Source of the DNA: Alnus glutinosa
Lineage: Eukaryota > Streptophyta > Magnoliopsida > Fagales > Betulaceae
Direction of reading: 5' to 3'
Assembly (NCBI RefSeq): GCF_958979055.1
Contig: NC_084899.1
Coordinates: forward strand, 260,501 to 324,500
DNA length: 64,000 nucleotides
Part shown: in pieces, positions 12,601-22,154 of the stretch
Position numbering within the stretch: the first letter of the stretch is position 1
How the letters are laid out: every line of letters begins with the position of its first letter
Program-made: the position numbers and the translations under genes
Notes under the pieces: model-generated
What the model was told of the DNA's origin: nothing
The model's database searches: none
Seen by the model: the letters and a program-made list of their open reading frames with translations, nothing else

Positions 12601-15600
12601 CTACAAAATTTACGGCATAGCATGATATGGTAGGTAACGCAAAACTCAATAATATACGCACCAATTAAAATCATTTGAATTTAGACAGAGCTCAATTAGA
12701 AACAAAATCATGTAGCTGACCTGCACTATGGGACTGAGACTTCTAGAAAGAGTAAAAACAAAAACAAATTACAGGAGAATCCCATTTTATTAAAAAATAA
12801 AAAAGAAAAAAGAAAGAAATCTACCCTTCCTTGGATATCGAATAATAATAAAATCTGAAATTTTCCCTGTTGCAAGACATGGACTCAGCATAGATGAAAT
12901 TTTATCTACAGATCAACAAGGCTCAATCAACGCAAAGAACAATCAGAAGTGATTCAAAAAAGTCAAAGTTCAACATGGAAAGGAAATTAAACTCAATGAT
13001 GAAGCCATATCATATACTTATGTTGTCAATACAACAAAAGAGCGCCTTACTTTTAGATCAGATCCCAGGAAAGTTAAACTATTACCTCCATCATAACATG
13101 CTGGCACCAGGATGTAACAGATTTGCCACTTCCAACAACACTAGATGGCACACAAGAACACAAGAGCAGGCTTGTAAATGGATTTTCTGCTATCAAACCG
13201 CGTGGAATAGAGAATAGTGGCACCATCCCATTGTCATTCTGATAAATTTACGGATTTTCAACTAGTTAGAACTTTTTTTTTTCCTTGTTGGTGAGGTGGT
13301 GGGGTAGATAATTTCAAATTAAGTAATAAAAGTATCTATGATGAATTTGTTCCGAACAAAAAAATAGGAAATTTGCAACCTTGTTTGCTAAGAAAGTTCA
13401 ACAATGATAGCTCATAGGTCCCATTGTTCCAGAAGCAAATGGTTTCCAGAAATGTTCTTGGAATAAAATATTCATTTCCTTTTTCATTTTCTTTCTTCTC
13501 TTTTTATTTCTAATGTGAAACTTGGTAGAACTTAGCAAAGCTTCAAAGTAAATTTTAGGTAAATTATTTCTTTCCACCTAAAATTTTAATTTCTTTTCTT
13601 CCCAAAAAAACCAAGAAATTATTTTGTTGAAATAAGCAGAGGATCTATAGAAAGATTTTTAAACAGTAAGCAGAAACAAGACATGACTAATCTTGTACAA
13701 AAATTAAAGCAAATTGGAATTAAAGTCAAAGAAATTTGACCTGTATAAAGAGAACAGGAATCTTCACGTTCCCAACCACATCTCTTGTGCTAGACTCAGA
13801 ATAAAAATCTTCTAATGCCTCAAACCCATATGATACCATAGATATTGCTTTTTCAAAATCACGAACAGACTTTGCCAAAAGAGCCTTCTCCACGTCAAAT
13901 CCTTTTGCTTTGCCTTGAAATAGTTCCTAGAAATTTAGTCATTCATAAGCATAAGTTACAACCATGAAGAGATACATCACATTCACTATATGGCTGACAC
14001 AAATTCGAAGCATACCAAATCGATCATTTTGTTTCTTCAAAGTTAAAACATTCTAGATGAGGGGCATTTGAACCAAAAAAGAGAGAAGGCTGAGAGCAAT
14101 CATTAACCTTGTTATATCTCAGAATATCTATCAGTCCACCAGTGAGCTTCTGATCATTAGCCATGCTATGAGGAGAGGACCTTGTGGCCTCCTCCAAGTC
14201 AAAAGGATTGTCTATGCAGGTGGCAGCGGTAAGCGGTGTTTTCTCTCCAGATTCTGCCAAGTACTTTGTCAACATGTTTGCTCCATATCCCCAGCCAACA
14301 CCCATCAATGTTGTCCACGGCCTTGCCTTATTGATGAACTCTATAGCTGTGGATATATCATCGCTGTCAGCAGCCGTAAATAACCTACATAAAATAAATA
14401 GAAAAGAAGGTCCTACTATCAGCTGTTTTTGGAAGGAAAAAAAAAAAAACTGGATTAGATAATTCTCTGGTACATGAACCTGAGCCCGACACTGACAAAC
14501 ACTTGGAATGAAAAGTCAGTGAAGGTCTCCTCCCCCATACCCACGAAAACAGAAAAGATCAATTCTAAGTCCAACCCACATGAAGAGCATTGACTGTTTC
14601 CTTATCTTTTTTTTTCTTTTTCTTTTTCTTTTTTTGCTACTTTCATGGTAGCCTGGTAGGTAAATACAACTGACTCACCCATACAGGATTGAACCCATGA
14701 ACCTCTGCCCCCTTGTTTATGGGCGAAGGAGATGCATTAGTTCCAAAGACCATTGGTTCTATCTTTAAAATCACTCTATTCTTGAACTCTCACCAGGATG
14801 ATTCCAACCAGTCATACCAGTTCAAGATAACCAATTACTCGAAAAGTTCAATGCAATAGAGAACAGTGAAACTTATTTGTTTGAACAATCACAATTTAGT
14901 TTCTATTCAACCTTCACTGACTTTTAGCTCGTGCTTAAAGCAGGACACCACCCAGCACGAGTCCCTACTCCTATCAACATAAACAACCCCCACACCAGAA
15001 ATTGCAATGGATCTTACTATCATTTGTCACTCAGGCGGAAAAGTGAAAACAAGCAAATAAAAAGCAAAGACAGCCGCTTACCGCGCCGTGGTGAGAGGCG
15101 AACCGGCACACCCCCTGGGGTTCATGACCACAGGAAAACAACCGCGCTTGAGCGCCTCACAAACAAAGGACCTCACGTTCGTCTCCATGCTACCCCGTGG
15201 CGTCCCTGGCACAAGCAACAACGTGGTGTCCAGTCCACGCTCCTCCTCCAAGTCCAAGTTCGCCGGCCAATCCAACGATATCACCCCCCCGTCCTCCGTG
15301 CCCACACACACCCTCTGATACTCCAATCTCTCCTCCTCCGAGCTCGCCTGAAGAATCCTCATCGTCCCGCTGTTCAACCTCACGAAGTGCCTGTTCTCCT
15401 TCAGCAGCTTCTCGTTCACGTCCTCCAACACCTCCCTCCCCGTGAACGACACCGACGGGCACCGCAGCAGCACGAACCGGTTAAACGGCGTCGGACTCGT
15501 GAACAGGACCCACTCTCCCGGCGTGCTCGGCTTCGACGACCTCGAGAGGCGAAGAGCCACGCCGGAGGCGAAACCGAGCGTCAGAGGAGCGACGAATTCC

Positions 15601-15797
15601 AAAGAACTCAGGGAATGGAATTGAGAGATTACGTTGTGGAAAAAGTCTTCGAATTGGGATTGGACTGCGAGAATACGAACCGTTTTGAGCCTCCGGCGTC
15701 GGAAGACGCGGAACTCGCGGACTTGGAAGCTGTGTCGTTTGGGTGAGAAGAAGAGGGGACTGGGATTGGTGGGAAGCCGAGTTGAGGCGAGAGTCAT
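693..15797 (-). CDS. Alpha/beta-hydrolase (EMB8-like) plastid protein of At2g03140 type, 3' end outside window
   Basis: Eight exons, minus strand: 15082-15797, 14108-14384, 13741-13926, 13086-13238, 7541-8008, 4242-6611, 941-1146 and 693-848. All have GT-AG borders and phases that join cleanly, giving about 1510 residues before the window ends. Residues 1-60 are Ser/Arg/Phe-rich and look like a chloroplast transit peptide. Residues about 100-440 form an alpha/beta-hydrolase fold related to EMB8 esterases. The nucleophile elbow reads GWGYG (269-273), with Gly in place of the usual Ser. The acid-loop Asp (395) is present, but no GGH-type histidine follows. Exon 6 encodes a 790-residue Ser/Glu/Asp-rich, probably disordered segment that ends in hydrophobic stretches. 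Known relatives continue into a CAAX-protease (Rce1-like) membrane domain, which is not visible here. The start is the first Met of the open frame. The biochemical role is unknown; I infer a non-catalytic hydrolase domain. The donor after exon 2 (GTTAATG) is weak. Confidence 0.92.
1226..3444 (+). mobile_element. 5'-truncated LINE (non-LTR retrotransposon), RT and zf-RVT, frameshifted
   Basis: The plus strand encodes a LINE reverse transcriptase lying antisense in intron 6 of the hydrolase-type gene. Visible motifs are [12 protein letters not shown], the motif A block with [10 protein letters not shown], the motif B block with [11 protein letters not shown], and FADD (motif C). A zf-RVT region with CPFC...H...C follows near 2840-2900. 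Coding jumps frame near 1400 and again near 1830, so the element is dead, although the last 469-codon frame is intact. It ends in an A-run at 3428-3444 preceded by TTCATC. The 5' end starts inside the RT domain, as expected from incomplete reverse transcription. I could not identify a convincing target-site duplication. Confidence 0.9.
3770..4010. repeat. Dispersed plant repeat with internal direct copies about 204 bp apart
   Basis: A block beginning TTAAATTACTAGTTATCTC at 3770 recurs in diverged form at 3974 as TTAAATCATCAGTTACCCT. Between them is the phrase 'gttcgaactcagaatctttgctttgatacca', shown here only as a landmark, and a stretch of 'acatcatgtgtgaattcaaac' type. I recognise the layout as one scattered through many dicot genomes, but I cannot name its family. 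It lies in intron 6 of the hydrolase-type gene. Confidence 0.45.
7261..7347 (-). mobile_element. 87-bp LINE 3' tail with 13-bp target-site duplication
   Basis: The minus strand reads as the last stretch of the LINE family seen at 8121-9948 (paired TATAC...GTATAC motifs, then GGGGCGC/GCGCCCC, then an A-tail, here T9). It is flanked by ATACCGCACTAGA at 7248-7260 and ATACGGCACTAGA at 7348-7360, a 13-bp duplication with one mismatch. This fixes both ends and shows target-primed insertion of a severely 5'-truncated copy in intron 5 of the hydrolase-type gene. Confidence 0.85.
8121..8505 (-). mobile_element. LINE 3'-UTR fragment, minus strand
   Basis: The minus strand contains the family 3' end: a GTATACTTCATGTGTAC motif, AGGAGCGC, an AATAAA-like stretch and a terminal A-run (T-run at 8121-8131 on plus). 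The rest, up to 8505, is T/G-rich on the minus strand with no conserved coding. It abuts the oppositely oriented LINE that begins at about 8506. It may be the 3' end of the same element whose ORF1 lies at 9953-12015, split by that insertion. Confidence 0.65.
8506..9948 (+). mobile_element. 5'-truncated LINE, RT C-terminal end and zf-RVT
   Basis: The plus strand starts in the post-RT region (LASWKR...[18 protein letters not shown], GGLGFRNL) and continues to a zf-RVT domain with [18 protein letters not shown] near 9500-9550. The frame breaks near 8850. A run of 27 G at 8925-8951 replaces a short Gly/Trp coding stretch. The 3' end carries the paired TATAC/GTGTAC motif, GGGGCGCC, AATAAA and a short A-tail at 9940-9948. 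It lies antisense in intron 4 of the hydrolase-type gene, between two minus-strand LINE pieces. Confidence 0.85.
8925..8951 (+). repeat. G27 homopolymer
   Basis: Twenty-seven consecutive G lie within the dead LINE coding region. On the plus strand this would form a G-quadruplex. The run length is unreliable in any assembly. Confidence 0.9.
9953..12015 (-). mobile_element. LINE ORF1 (gag-like) with 5' UTR, minus strand
   Basis: An open frame of 677 codons (start at 11964) runs to the edge of the plus-strand LINE. The first 200 residues carry the conserved plant LINE/retroelement ORF1 layout: an aromatic-rich N-terminal domain ending near [10 protein letters not shown], then a long Ser/Pro/Lys-rich linker. 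The C-terminus ends in [16 protein letters not shown], typical of the end of ORF1 in these elements. GC content is well above the surrounding intron. ORF2 (endonuclease/RT) is missing in this orientation. The 5' end is probably close to 12015. The product would bind template RNA; it is not a host gene. Confidence 0.75.
12016..13085. other. Remainder of intron 4, no gene found
   Basis: AT-rich intron sequence of the hydrolase-type gene. It holds a C14 run at 12447-12460. There are no coding exons, and no transposon ends that I can define. Confidence 0.6.
14609..14780 (-). mobile_element. Possible tRNA-derived SINE
   Basis: On the minus strand GGTTCATGGGTTCAATCC resembles a Pol III B box. It is followed about 60 bases later by an A/G-rich tail (T/C-rich at 14609-14636 on plus). 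A possible A-box region lies upstream near 14750, but it is poor. Placed in intron 1 of the hydrolase-type gene. No clear target-site duplication; this is a tentative call. Confidence 0.35.
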
Positions 15798-15842
15798 AGT
15801 TGCGGGCGTTATCGTTTGTGAACTCTTTGACAGGGCTTTGTG

Positions 15843-16860
15843 ATGATATAGAGTGGTGTGGTGGGGAAGTAGAACATGACAAACAAGAATGGAAAGCTTG
15901 AAAGCTCGAGAAACGAAGTGGATGGCTCAGACTTTGCAGAGAGTGGATCCCACCGATCTCAAGTTCTCAACCTCAACGGTCCTTATTCTCCTTCATTTTG
16001 CCGGCTTAAGTTACGTGTTTGAAGTCCTTTCCACTTTTCACTTTAGTCCCCGATAAAAGTGGGTTTCTCCAGAAAGTGGATCCCACGGTCCTAATTCTAT
16101 TTTTATTTTTATTTTGCCGGTATTTTCACTTCTTTCCCTTTGACTCCCAGAAAGACGTTATATTTAATGTTTTTTTTTTTTTTTAATATGTAATTTTTAA
16201 AATCATTTTTATATCAAAATTTAATAACGACCAATTACAAATCTAATGAAATTTTAAAAATTACTTCATTATTAGAAATATATAAAAAAAAACAAGTGTA
16301 TAATGTCTAGAATTAGTACTCTACATATACCCTTACACATTTTTTACACATCTCTTTACAATTAAGTTTCAAATCTACGATACACAAATTTGTAAACGAA
16401 AAATATAAGAAATGTATTTATATCATTTCTCTTAATTTTGTCGGTATTTTCACTTACTTTCCTTTATGTTTATATATATATGAAGCAATTATTTTTTAAT
16501 AGATACAAAATTTTCTTTAAACAATTTAGTCTATAAAACTATTATGTGTTTTTTGAGCATTTGAGAAGCACATAATTTTTAATAATTTTTTTTTTTTATG
16601 TATTTTTCACGTGCTAATTAAAAAATTATATACTTCTTACATACTAAATGACATATGACAATTCTATAAACTATAATAAATAAAAAATTCCTCAAACCCA
16701 ATTTAAATGAAATTTATTTGCTATAATAGAATGTGAAATGAATGGATTATTGTTTGGTTTGTGATTATTTGAAGACTTGTAATAAGTTGGTTGATTGTTG
16801 GGTATTTATTTATTTATTTATTTTTTTGGGTCTTTTCATTTTTGTTCTTTGACATATTAA
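15843..16860. other. 5' flank of the hydrolase-type gene, then AT-rich intergenic DNA
   Basis: The first 200 bases upstream of the start codon are GC-richer and contain two similar CAGAAAGTGGATCCCAC-like phrases (about 15940 and 16070). The rest is AT-rich with T-runs and no coding potential. No TATA box could be placed with confidence. Confidence 0.5.
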
Positions 16861-16861
16861 G

Positions 16862-17228
16862 AGTAATGTTGTATGTCATATTTTTCTCATACAATCATCT
16901 CATAATAATGATGTGACAATTTTAATCAATTCTTAGATTAATAATTGTTAAAAAAATAAAAAAAAAAAGTAATGTTAGATACTACATTTTTATCTTACAA
17001 GTATCCCACAATGCTAATGTAACAGTCTTAAACAATCCAGATCAAACAATTTTTTTTTTTTTAAAAAAAAGAAAAATAAAAATAAAATTAAATAGTTGGT
17101 TAGAACTGTTACACCAGCATTGTAAGATAAAAATATAGTATATGGCATTACTAAAACAATTATAATAATTGATTGAGACTATCATATTAGCAATGTGAGA
17201 TAAAAATATAGTCTATATAACTCTTACT
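16862..17228. mobile_element. Nested MITEs of one family
   Basis: The outer element has terminal inverted repeats AGTAATGTT...ATATTTTT at 16862 and its complement ending at 17228. A second copy of the same family (16968-17152) begins AGTAATGTTAGATACTACAT and ends with the complementary ATATGGCATTACT. The inner copy sits at the centre of the outer one, whose inner arms (TAATAATTGTT / AACAATTATAATA) face each other across it. No coding capacity. The 37.16-kb element belongs to the same family. Confidence 0.75.
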
Positions 17229-17844
17229 TTTACATAAATAATTAAGAGTGTAAGCCGAGTAGGTTTTTGGAAAGAAAAATACTATAAATTATACTTTTAT
17301 TCACTTTATTGATATGAAACTGTCAATCAGTTATTTGTTACATTAACATTTGTAAATCTTGTACACCGAAATTGTTTGGATTTCTGCTAATCTAGAACGC
17401 GTTCTTTTACCACTTTAGCTGCGAATAAAATTATTTATCAAACAAGTAATGATATTAAGCTTTGAAAAATGTTTAGTTTATATATTTTGTCCATCTCTTA
17501 TCCATCGCCATTACATTAAATGGACAAATACACTATTGAGTATGTGAGATCACATGAATGTTTCATGTGGTCTTACATATTTAATGGTAGATTTACAAAG
17601 CAAAGGGTAAAAGATGAAAAATAGATAGATGTGTAACAATCTTTTATTTTTTAGACTCTGATTTTTAATTTTACAAATTTAAGTCTGAATTTATAATAAT
17701 TGAAATTTCAGATTTATTAAATTTTTTCTTAAATAAATAAATAAAATCATATAAAGATACTATTATATCATTTTTATTAAAAAAAATAAAAAGCTAAAAA
17801 GGAAAAAAAGAGGTAGAGACTTTCACAGACAAAAGGGAGACAAA

Positions 17845-18004
17845 TTAAGTCCACTATTTTTGTGGATCCAACTAATTGATTGACTTGTGAAGCCTGCAAT
17901 CTTTAAAAGGTTCCGACAGAAAAGTTAAGTCCACTATTTTTGTGGATCCAACTAATTGATTGACTTGTGAAGCCTGCAATCTTTAAAAGGTTCCGACAGA
18001 AAAG
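17845..18004. repeat. Two tandem copies of an 80-bp unit
   Basis: The unit starting TTAAGTCCACTATTTTTGTG occurs at 17845-17924 and again at 17925-18004 with virtually no change, so the duplication is recent or conserved by conversion. It abuts the 45-bp minisatellite. Confidence 0.95.
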
Positions 18005-18020
18005 TTGATCGTAAAAGGTT

Positions 18021-18168
18021 GGCCCATGCGCAATTGGAGCCCAATCTTTGTGTTATTTTGGGGGTGGCCCATGCGCAATTGGAGCCCAATCTTTGTGTTA
18101 TTTTGGGGGTGGCCCATGCGCAATTGGAGCCCAATCTTTGTGCTATTTGGGGGGGGGGGGGGGGGGGG
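18021..18168. repeat. 45-bp minisatellite, three copies, ending in G20
   Basis: The unit GGCCCATGCGCAATTGGAGC... starts at 18021, 18066 and 18111. Each copy ends in a short G-run, and the last run is expanded to 20 G at 18149-18168. Open frames across it are artefacts of the 45-bp (multiple of three) period. Confidence 0.95.
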
Positions 18169-18309
18169 TGGACTTCCTTCAGTTGCGGTTCTCAGCTCCA
18201 ATAATTGTTACTAACTTGAATGAAAGGCAGGCCCATTTTTTTAGCACACAAACTTGCGGTATATCCACTGATGACCTTATCCAGGCCCAGAAAAGATAAC
18301 AAAAGAAAA

Positions 18310-18475
18310 CGGCACACACTCTAGTAGGACAGACGATGAATGGTTGGTACACAACAGTTGTGCACCACTCTAAAAATATGAAATAGGTCTCATATGGGAC
18401 CCATGTGGTAGAACCCATCATATGAGACCCGCCTATATCTCTAAGACTTTACACAACAGTTGTGCAAGAGTCATT
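18310..18475. mobile_element. Possible small MITE with ACACAACAGTTGTGCA ends
   Basis: The phrase ACACAACAGTTGTGCA occurs at both sides (about 18340 and 18452) and is itself partly palindromic. Between them lies an inverted pair, TCTCATATGGGAC / CATCATATGAGAC. This is consistent with a MITE core, but the outer ends are not defined. Confidence 0.4.
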
Positions 18476-19044
18476 TTTCAGGTCATATAAGGTAAAATCA
18501 ACTTTAGTTCGACAATCCTTTTTAAAGAGTTTTTTTTTTTTTTTTTGCTTTTTTATTGTTATGCTACCTAAAAGTGAAACTAGTTTTAAATTTTTTTGTG
18601 GATATTTTGAGTTATTAGTTAATATGCTTTTTTTTTTTTTTGTTAAAAGTAAAAAAAAAAAAAAACTACATAATCCCTTTCCCCTTATTTGAATAGGAAA
18701 AAAAAGAAAAGAAAAGAAAAGAAAAAAAGAACACTTTGTCATTCTCTCCCAAAGTCTATTGACTTTCTCTTGTAAAAACAGACCGAAAAGGGGTGCCTCA
18801 TGAGGAGCTTTTTTTACTGGATCTGCATATATGGTACCCTCATTTTGCTTATGAAGAACCCCAAATTCAAATGCAAATCCAAATGTAGTGTTCATCAAGA
18901 CTATTTCACTGGGGACATACCTATCTCATCAATGCCACAGTGGTGCTACTCTTTGGCAGCTTTGGTTCAGCCAACATCAATACTCATTTTCTTGTTGTGG
19001 TTCTATTTCAAGCAGATCCGCCTTTGCACTACTCCTTTAAATTA

Positions 19045-19847
19045 GGAAAAACTTCAATTTACCCCCACAAAGTTATTACTGATTTGCAATTCTAACACCA
19101 ATATTTCAATTTTGTTAATTGCACCTTATTAAGTTTTAAAAAATTCCAATCCATCCCCTTCCGTCTAAATCAACCGTTTGACTTAACGAAATCAAACAAA
19201 AAGATGAAAATGCCTTCGTCAAAACGCAGTATTTTGTGAGGGCCTTTTTTTTTCTTTCTTCTTTTTTTTTTTTTTCCAGCAAAATGCTGTGTTTTGCACT
19301 CCCTGTCTCCTTCAACAATCGGCCGACACAAACCCTAGCCCGACGAAAACCCGTTAATCCTCACTTGAAAATTGTCCTCCATGGAACATTGAAGTCTTCT
19401 CCAAGCCAAAACGGCACCGTTTGTGTGACAAGCCCTAAAACTCGTCGGGGAAGACGGCCTGGATCGTCTTCCAGACCTGGACGAAATTCCTCCGATACAC
19501 GACCCGCTTGCCGCCAACCGATCAACGCCATCTTCCCCGACAACCCTCTCCTCGACAGGGCCATGATGTTTTGTACCAAAATGACACCATTTTGTAAAGG
19601 GAAATTTTGGTTTTGGTGTTTCACAAAACAATGCTGTTTTGTAGAGGGCATTCTGGTCCATTTTCATTCCTAACAGGCACGTGAACGACATGTGAGGCAA
19701 ATTTCGTTAAATCAGACGGATGATTTGGACGGAATCCCTAAATTGAAAATTTCTAAAACTTAATGGAATGCAATTAACAAAATTGAAACATTGGTGTTAG
19801 AATTGCAAATTGGTGACAACTTCATTGGAGTAAATTGAAGTTTTTCC
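19045..19847. mobile_element. MULE-like non-autonomous element, 803 bp, long TIRs and 9-bp TSD
   Basis: Terminal inverted repeats of about 150 bp begin GGAAAAACTTCAATTTAC at 19045 and end with its complement at 19847. The flanks are TTTAAATTA (19036-19044) and TTTAAACTA (19848-19856), a 9-bp duplication with one mismatch, the hallmark of Mutator-like transposons. The interior (about 19290-19560) is GC-rich compared with the arms and open for 145 codons, so it may be a captured gene fragment (Pack-MULE). I do not recognise the protein. No transposase is present. Confidence 0.88.
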
Positions 19848-20309
19848 TTTAAACTATTATCTAAAGTAGTCCCTCTCTTGGCCTACGAACCAAAAACCAG
19901 ACGGGTCGGGCCAATTCTCAATAGTTCATAGGTTTTTCATCGTTGCTTTTGTTGTACCGAGATATTTATTGGGTTGTCCACCCATATTTTGTGTGTTTTT
20001 TTTATTTTATGTTATTTCCCATCCCCCTTTTTCTTGTAGTTGAAAAAAATATATATATTTTTTAGGATTTGACAGTAGTAAAGTTGTTCCCCTTTTGTCA
20101 ACATATTTCTTGATGGTGGTAGCTAACCAAATTACGTAATAAACTAACAAAGTAGAATCCAAAGAACTTATGGTTCACAAGGAGGAGGAAATATAGGGAA
20201 AATCGAATCTCTTTCCAAGTTGCTCATGAACCCTAAATTAGGTTGGGCACTCATGATTAAGTCTACTGGTGGATTTTATTTGTGGGCCAAATCAAGTTCA
20301 AAGATTAAC

Positions 20310-20802
20310 TTTTTTTTTTTTTTTTTTTTCTTCTCTAAATAAAATAAGAAAAGAGGTTACAAGGAAGGATCATTACCACTCTGGATTCGAATAGAAGAGA
20401 GAATGTGAGAACCCTTGAAAATGCTACCAAAAATATGATTGGTAGCAACCCACTTACCTAAAGCATATGCCCTAAAGTTGGCATTACGTGACACCTTCAA
20501 AGCCTTCCAACATTGAAAGGAAGAAAGAAAAACACTAATATCTGAAACAATATTACAAAAACACCAAGAAGAAAAAGTTAGGAGGACTGATAATAGCTAA
20601 GGTCACCAACAGAGAGTCTCCCTCTAGAGTAAAATCAACACGACTCAAGGTAACTGATAACCGAGTAGCAAGTAACGCTGCAGTAGCTTCACCCAAAAGA
20701 ACATCAGAGGAATATAGGTGTTGGGTTGCAGCCAAAATAATGGATCCAGAGGAATAAAAAATGGTGACAGCTGCAACAGAAAAAGAGCCCCTAATAGTAA
20801 CA
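20310..20802 (-). mobile_element. 5'-truncated LINE carrying only the RNase H domain, 12-bp TSD
   Basis: A T-run at 20310-20331 is the complement of the poly(A) tail. The flanking TCAAAGATTAAC occurs at 20298-20309 and at 20803-20814, a perfect 12-bp target-site duplication. The minus strand encodes the plant-LINE RNase H domain: LGEATAALLATRL, then DFTLEGDSLLV, and after a frameshift VSRNANFRAYALGKWVA and a C-terminal stop. The frameshift near 20570 shows the copy is dead. Confidence 0.92.
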
Positions 20803-20814
20803 TCAAAGATTAAC

Positions 20815-21396
20815 TCATTAAGCCTTTTTAACTTCAAATCATTATTTGCTCATTTTGTCAAAATTTGACAATACAAATATAATTTTGTAACTAAAAAAGT
20901 TAAATAAAAAAAAAAAAAACAGATTATTAGTAGAAATAGTAACCGCCCTATTAATTATCATATGTCTCTACATATATATTGTACATATAAGTGAAAATTA
21001 TATTCAATGAAAATTGAAGAGAATCTTTCATCCTTTTCAATATTTTTTTTCCTTCAAAAAAAAGAAGAAGAAGATTATAAATTCATTGAAGAAAATGGAT
21101 TACCTCAGTCATCAGATAGCTGATCCATTGTATTGATATGCAGTTAATTAAATATTTAAACATAGTATTAGGAGCATTTAATTAATAGATGGAACGGCTG
21201 CCTGACAAGGCTGACATTGTTTCATAGATTGATAACCTAAAGCACATGCCTAAAACCTTAATAATCTTAGAATGATGATTAATATATGATCTCGGCTTGA
21301 AGTTGTTAAGCAGTAAGCACATGCAGCTGAGCCTGATTCTGGGCCCTTAAGCCCAAAGATACAGAGACACTTCTCGTGGGTCTTCTCAGTTTTATG

Positions 21397-21442
<46 letters not shown>

Positions 21443-21929
21443 TACTCTATTCATTGCATGTCCTGCAAATATAAGATTAAAGATTGTGTTTCAAAAGGAG
21501 AAGCAAAATCCATTATCGTCTCTGTTCATTGATTTTGACAAATCCTGACTATCATCCAACCCTCACTGTCGCTACACATCTAAGACAACTTTGTTTTAGC
21601 AAGGACATGAAGAATCTTGATCAACACCCTTGTCTCTCACACTCTTACTGATTACTCAGGCTAATTAATTAATTTCCTATTTTTTATTTCTTTGTCTTTT
21701 ATTCAAAGTGTTATTAATACTCATTAATCATTCTCGATCGTAACAACATGCAGTTTGGCTTAATTAGCTAGTATAATCCCACCTTATATATATCCTTGAC
21801 ACAAAAAAATTATTTCTCAATCAGAAATTAATTAAGTTGTCATAAGATGACAAGATGTTGTTCGGTTCCAATCATTTTCTTTATTTGATTTAAAGAAAGC
21901 TTAAAAACATAGAAGAAAAAATTGTTCTG

Positions 21930-21967
<38 letters not shown>

Positions 21968-22154
21968 TTATTTCCGCTCTTGCGCTGCAACTTAATGTTC
22001 ATGAATAAACGTGTCATTTTTTTCTTCTTTCTTTTTTTTAGTTTTGATTTCATAGTTATACATATAGTCGATAAATTCTCTTGGAATGGCATACTTTGAA
22101 ACTCTAACGTGGAGTTTGGTTCGGGAGAAATGATATAGAGGGGACGTCAAGTAT
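20815..22154. other. Gene-free AT-rich DNA with TA microsatellites
   Basis: Contains (TA)n at 21401-21439 and 21932-21963. No coding exon or defined transposon ends found. Confidence 0.6.

Noticed and set aside
14024-14107. Extension of the exon 2 frame to ...NFEETK
   Set aside because: Intron read-through: the next exon (13926) resumes the expected hydrolase sequence in frame if splicing occurs at 14107.
13741-14384. A separate, complete EMB8-type esterase gene ending near 13 kb
   Set aside because: Exon phases continue into exons 5-8, and the order matches the known long At2g03140-type architecture.
15078-15746. Plus-strand open frames of up to 271 codons opposite exon 1 of the hydrolase-type gene
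   Set aside because: They mirror a GC-rich, correctly spliced exon on the other strand; composition explains the lack of stops, and no family similarity is visible.
17952-18299. Repetitive proteins in five overlapping frames, and a possible CRISPR-like array
   Set aside because: The period is 45 bp (a multiple of three), with contiguous units and no spacers: a minisatellite.
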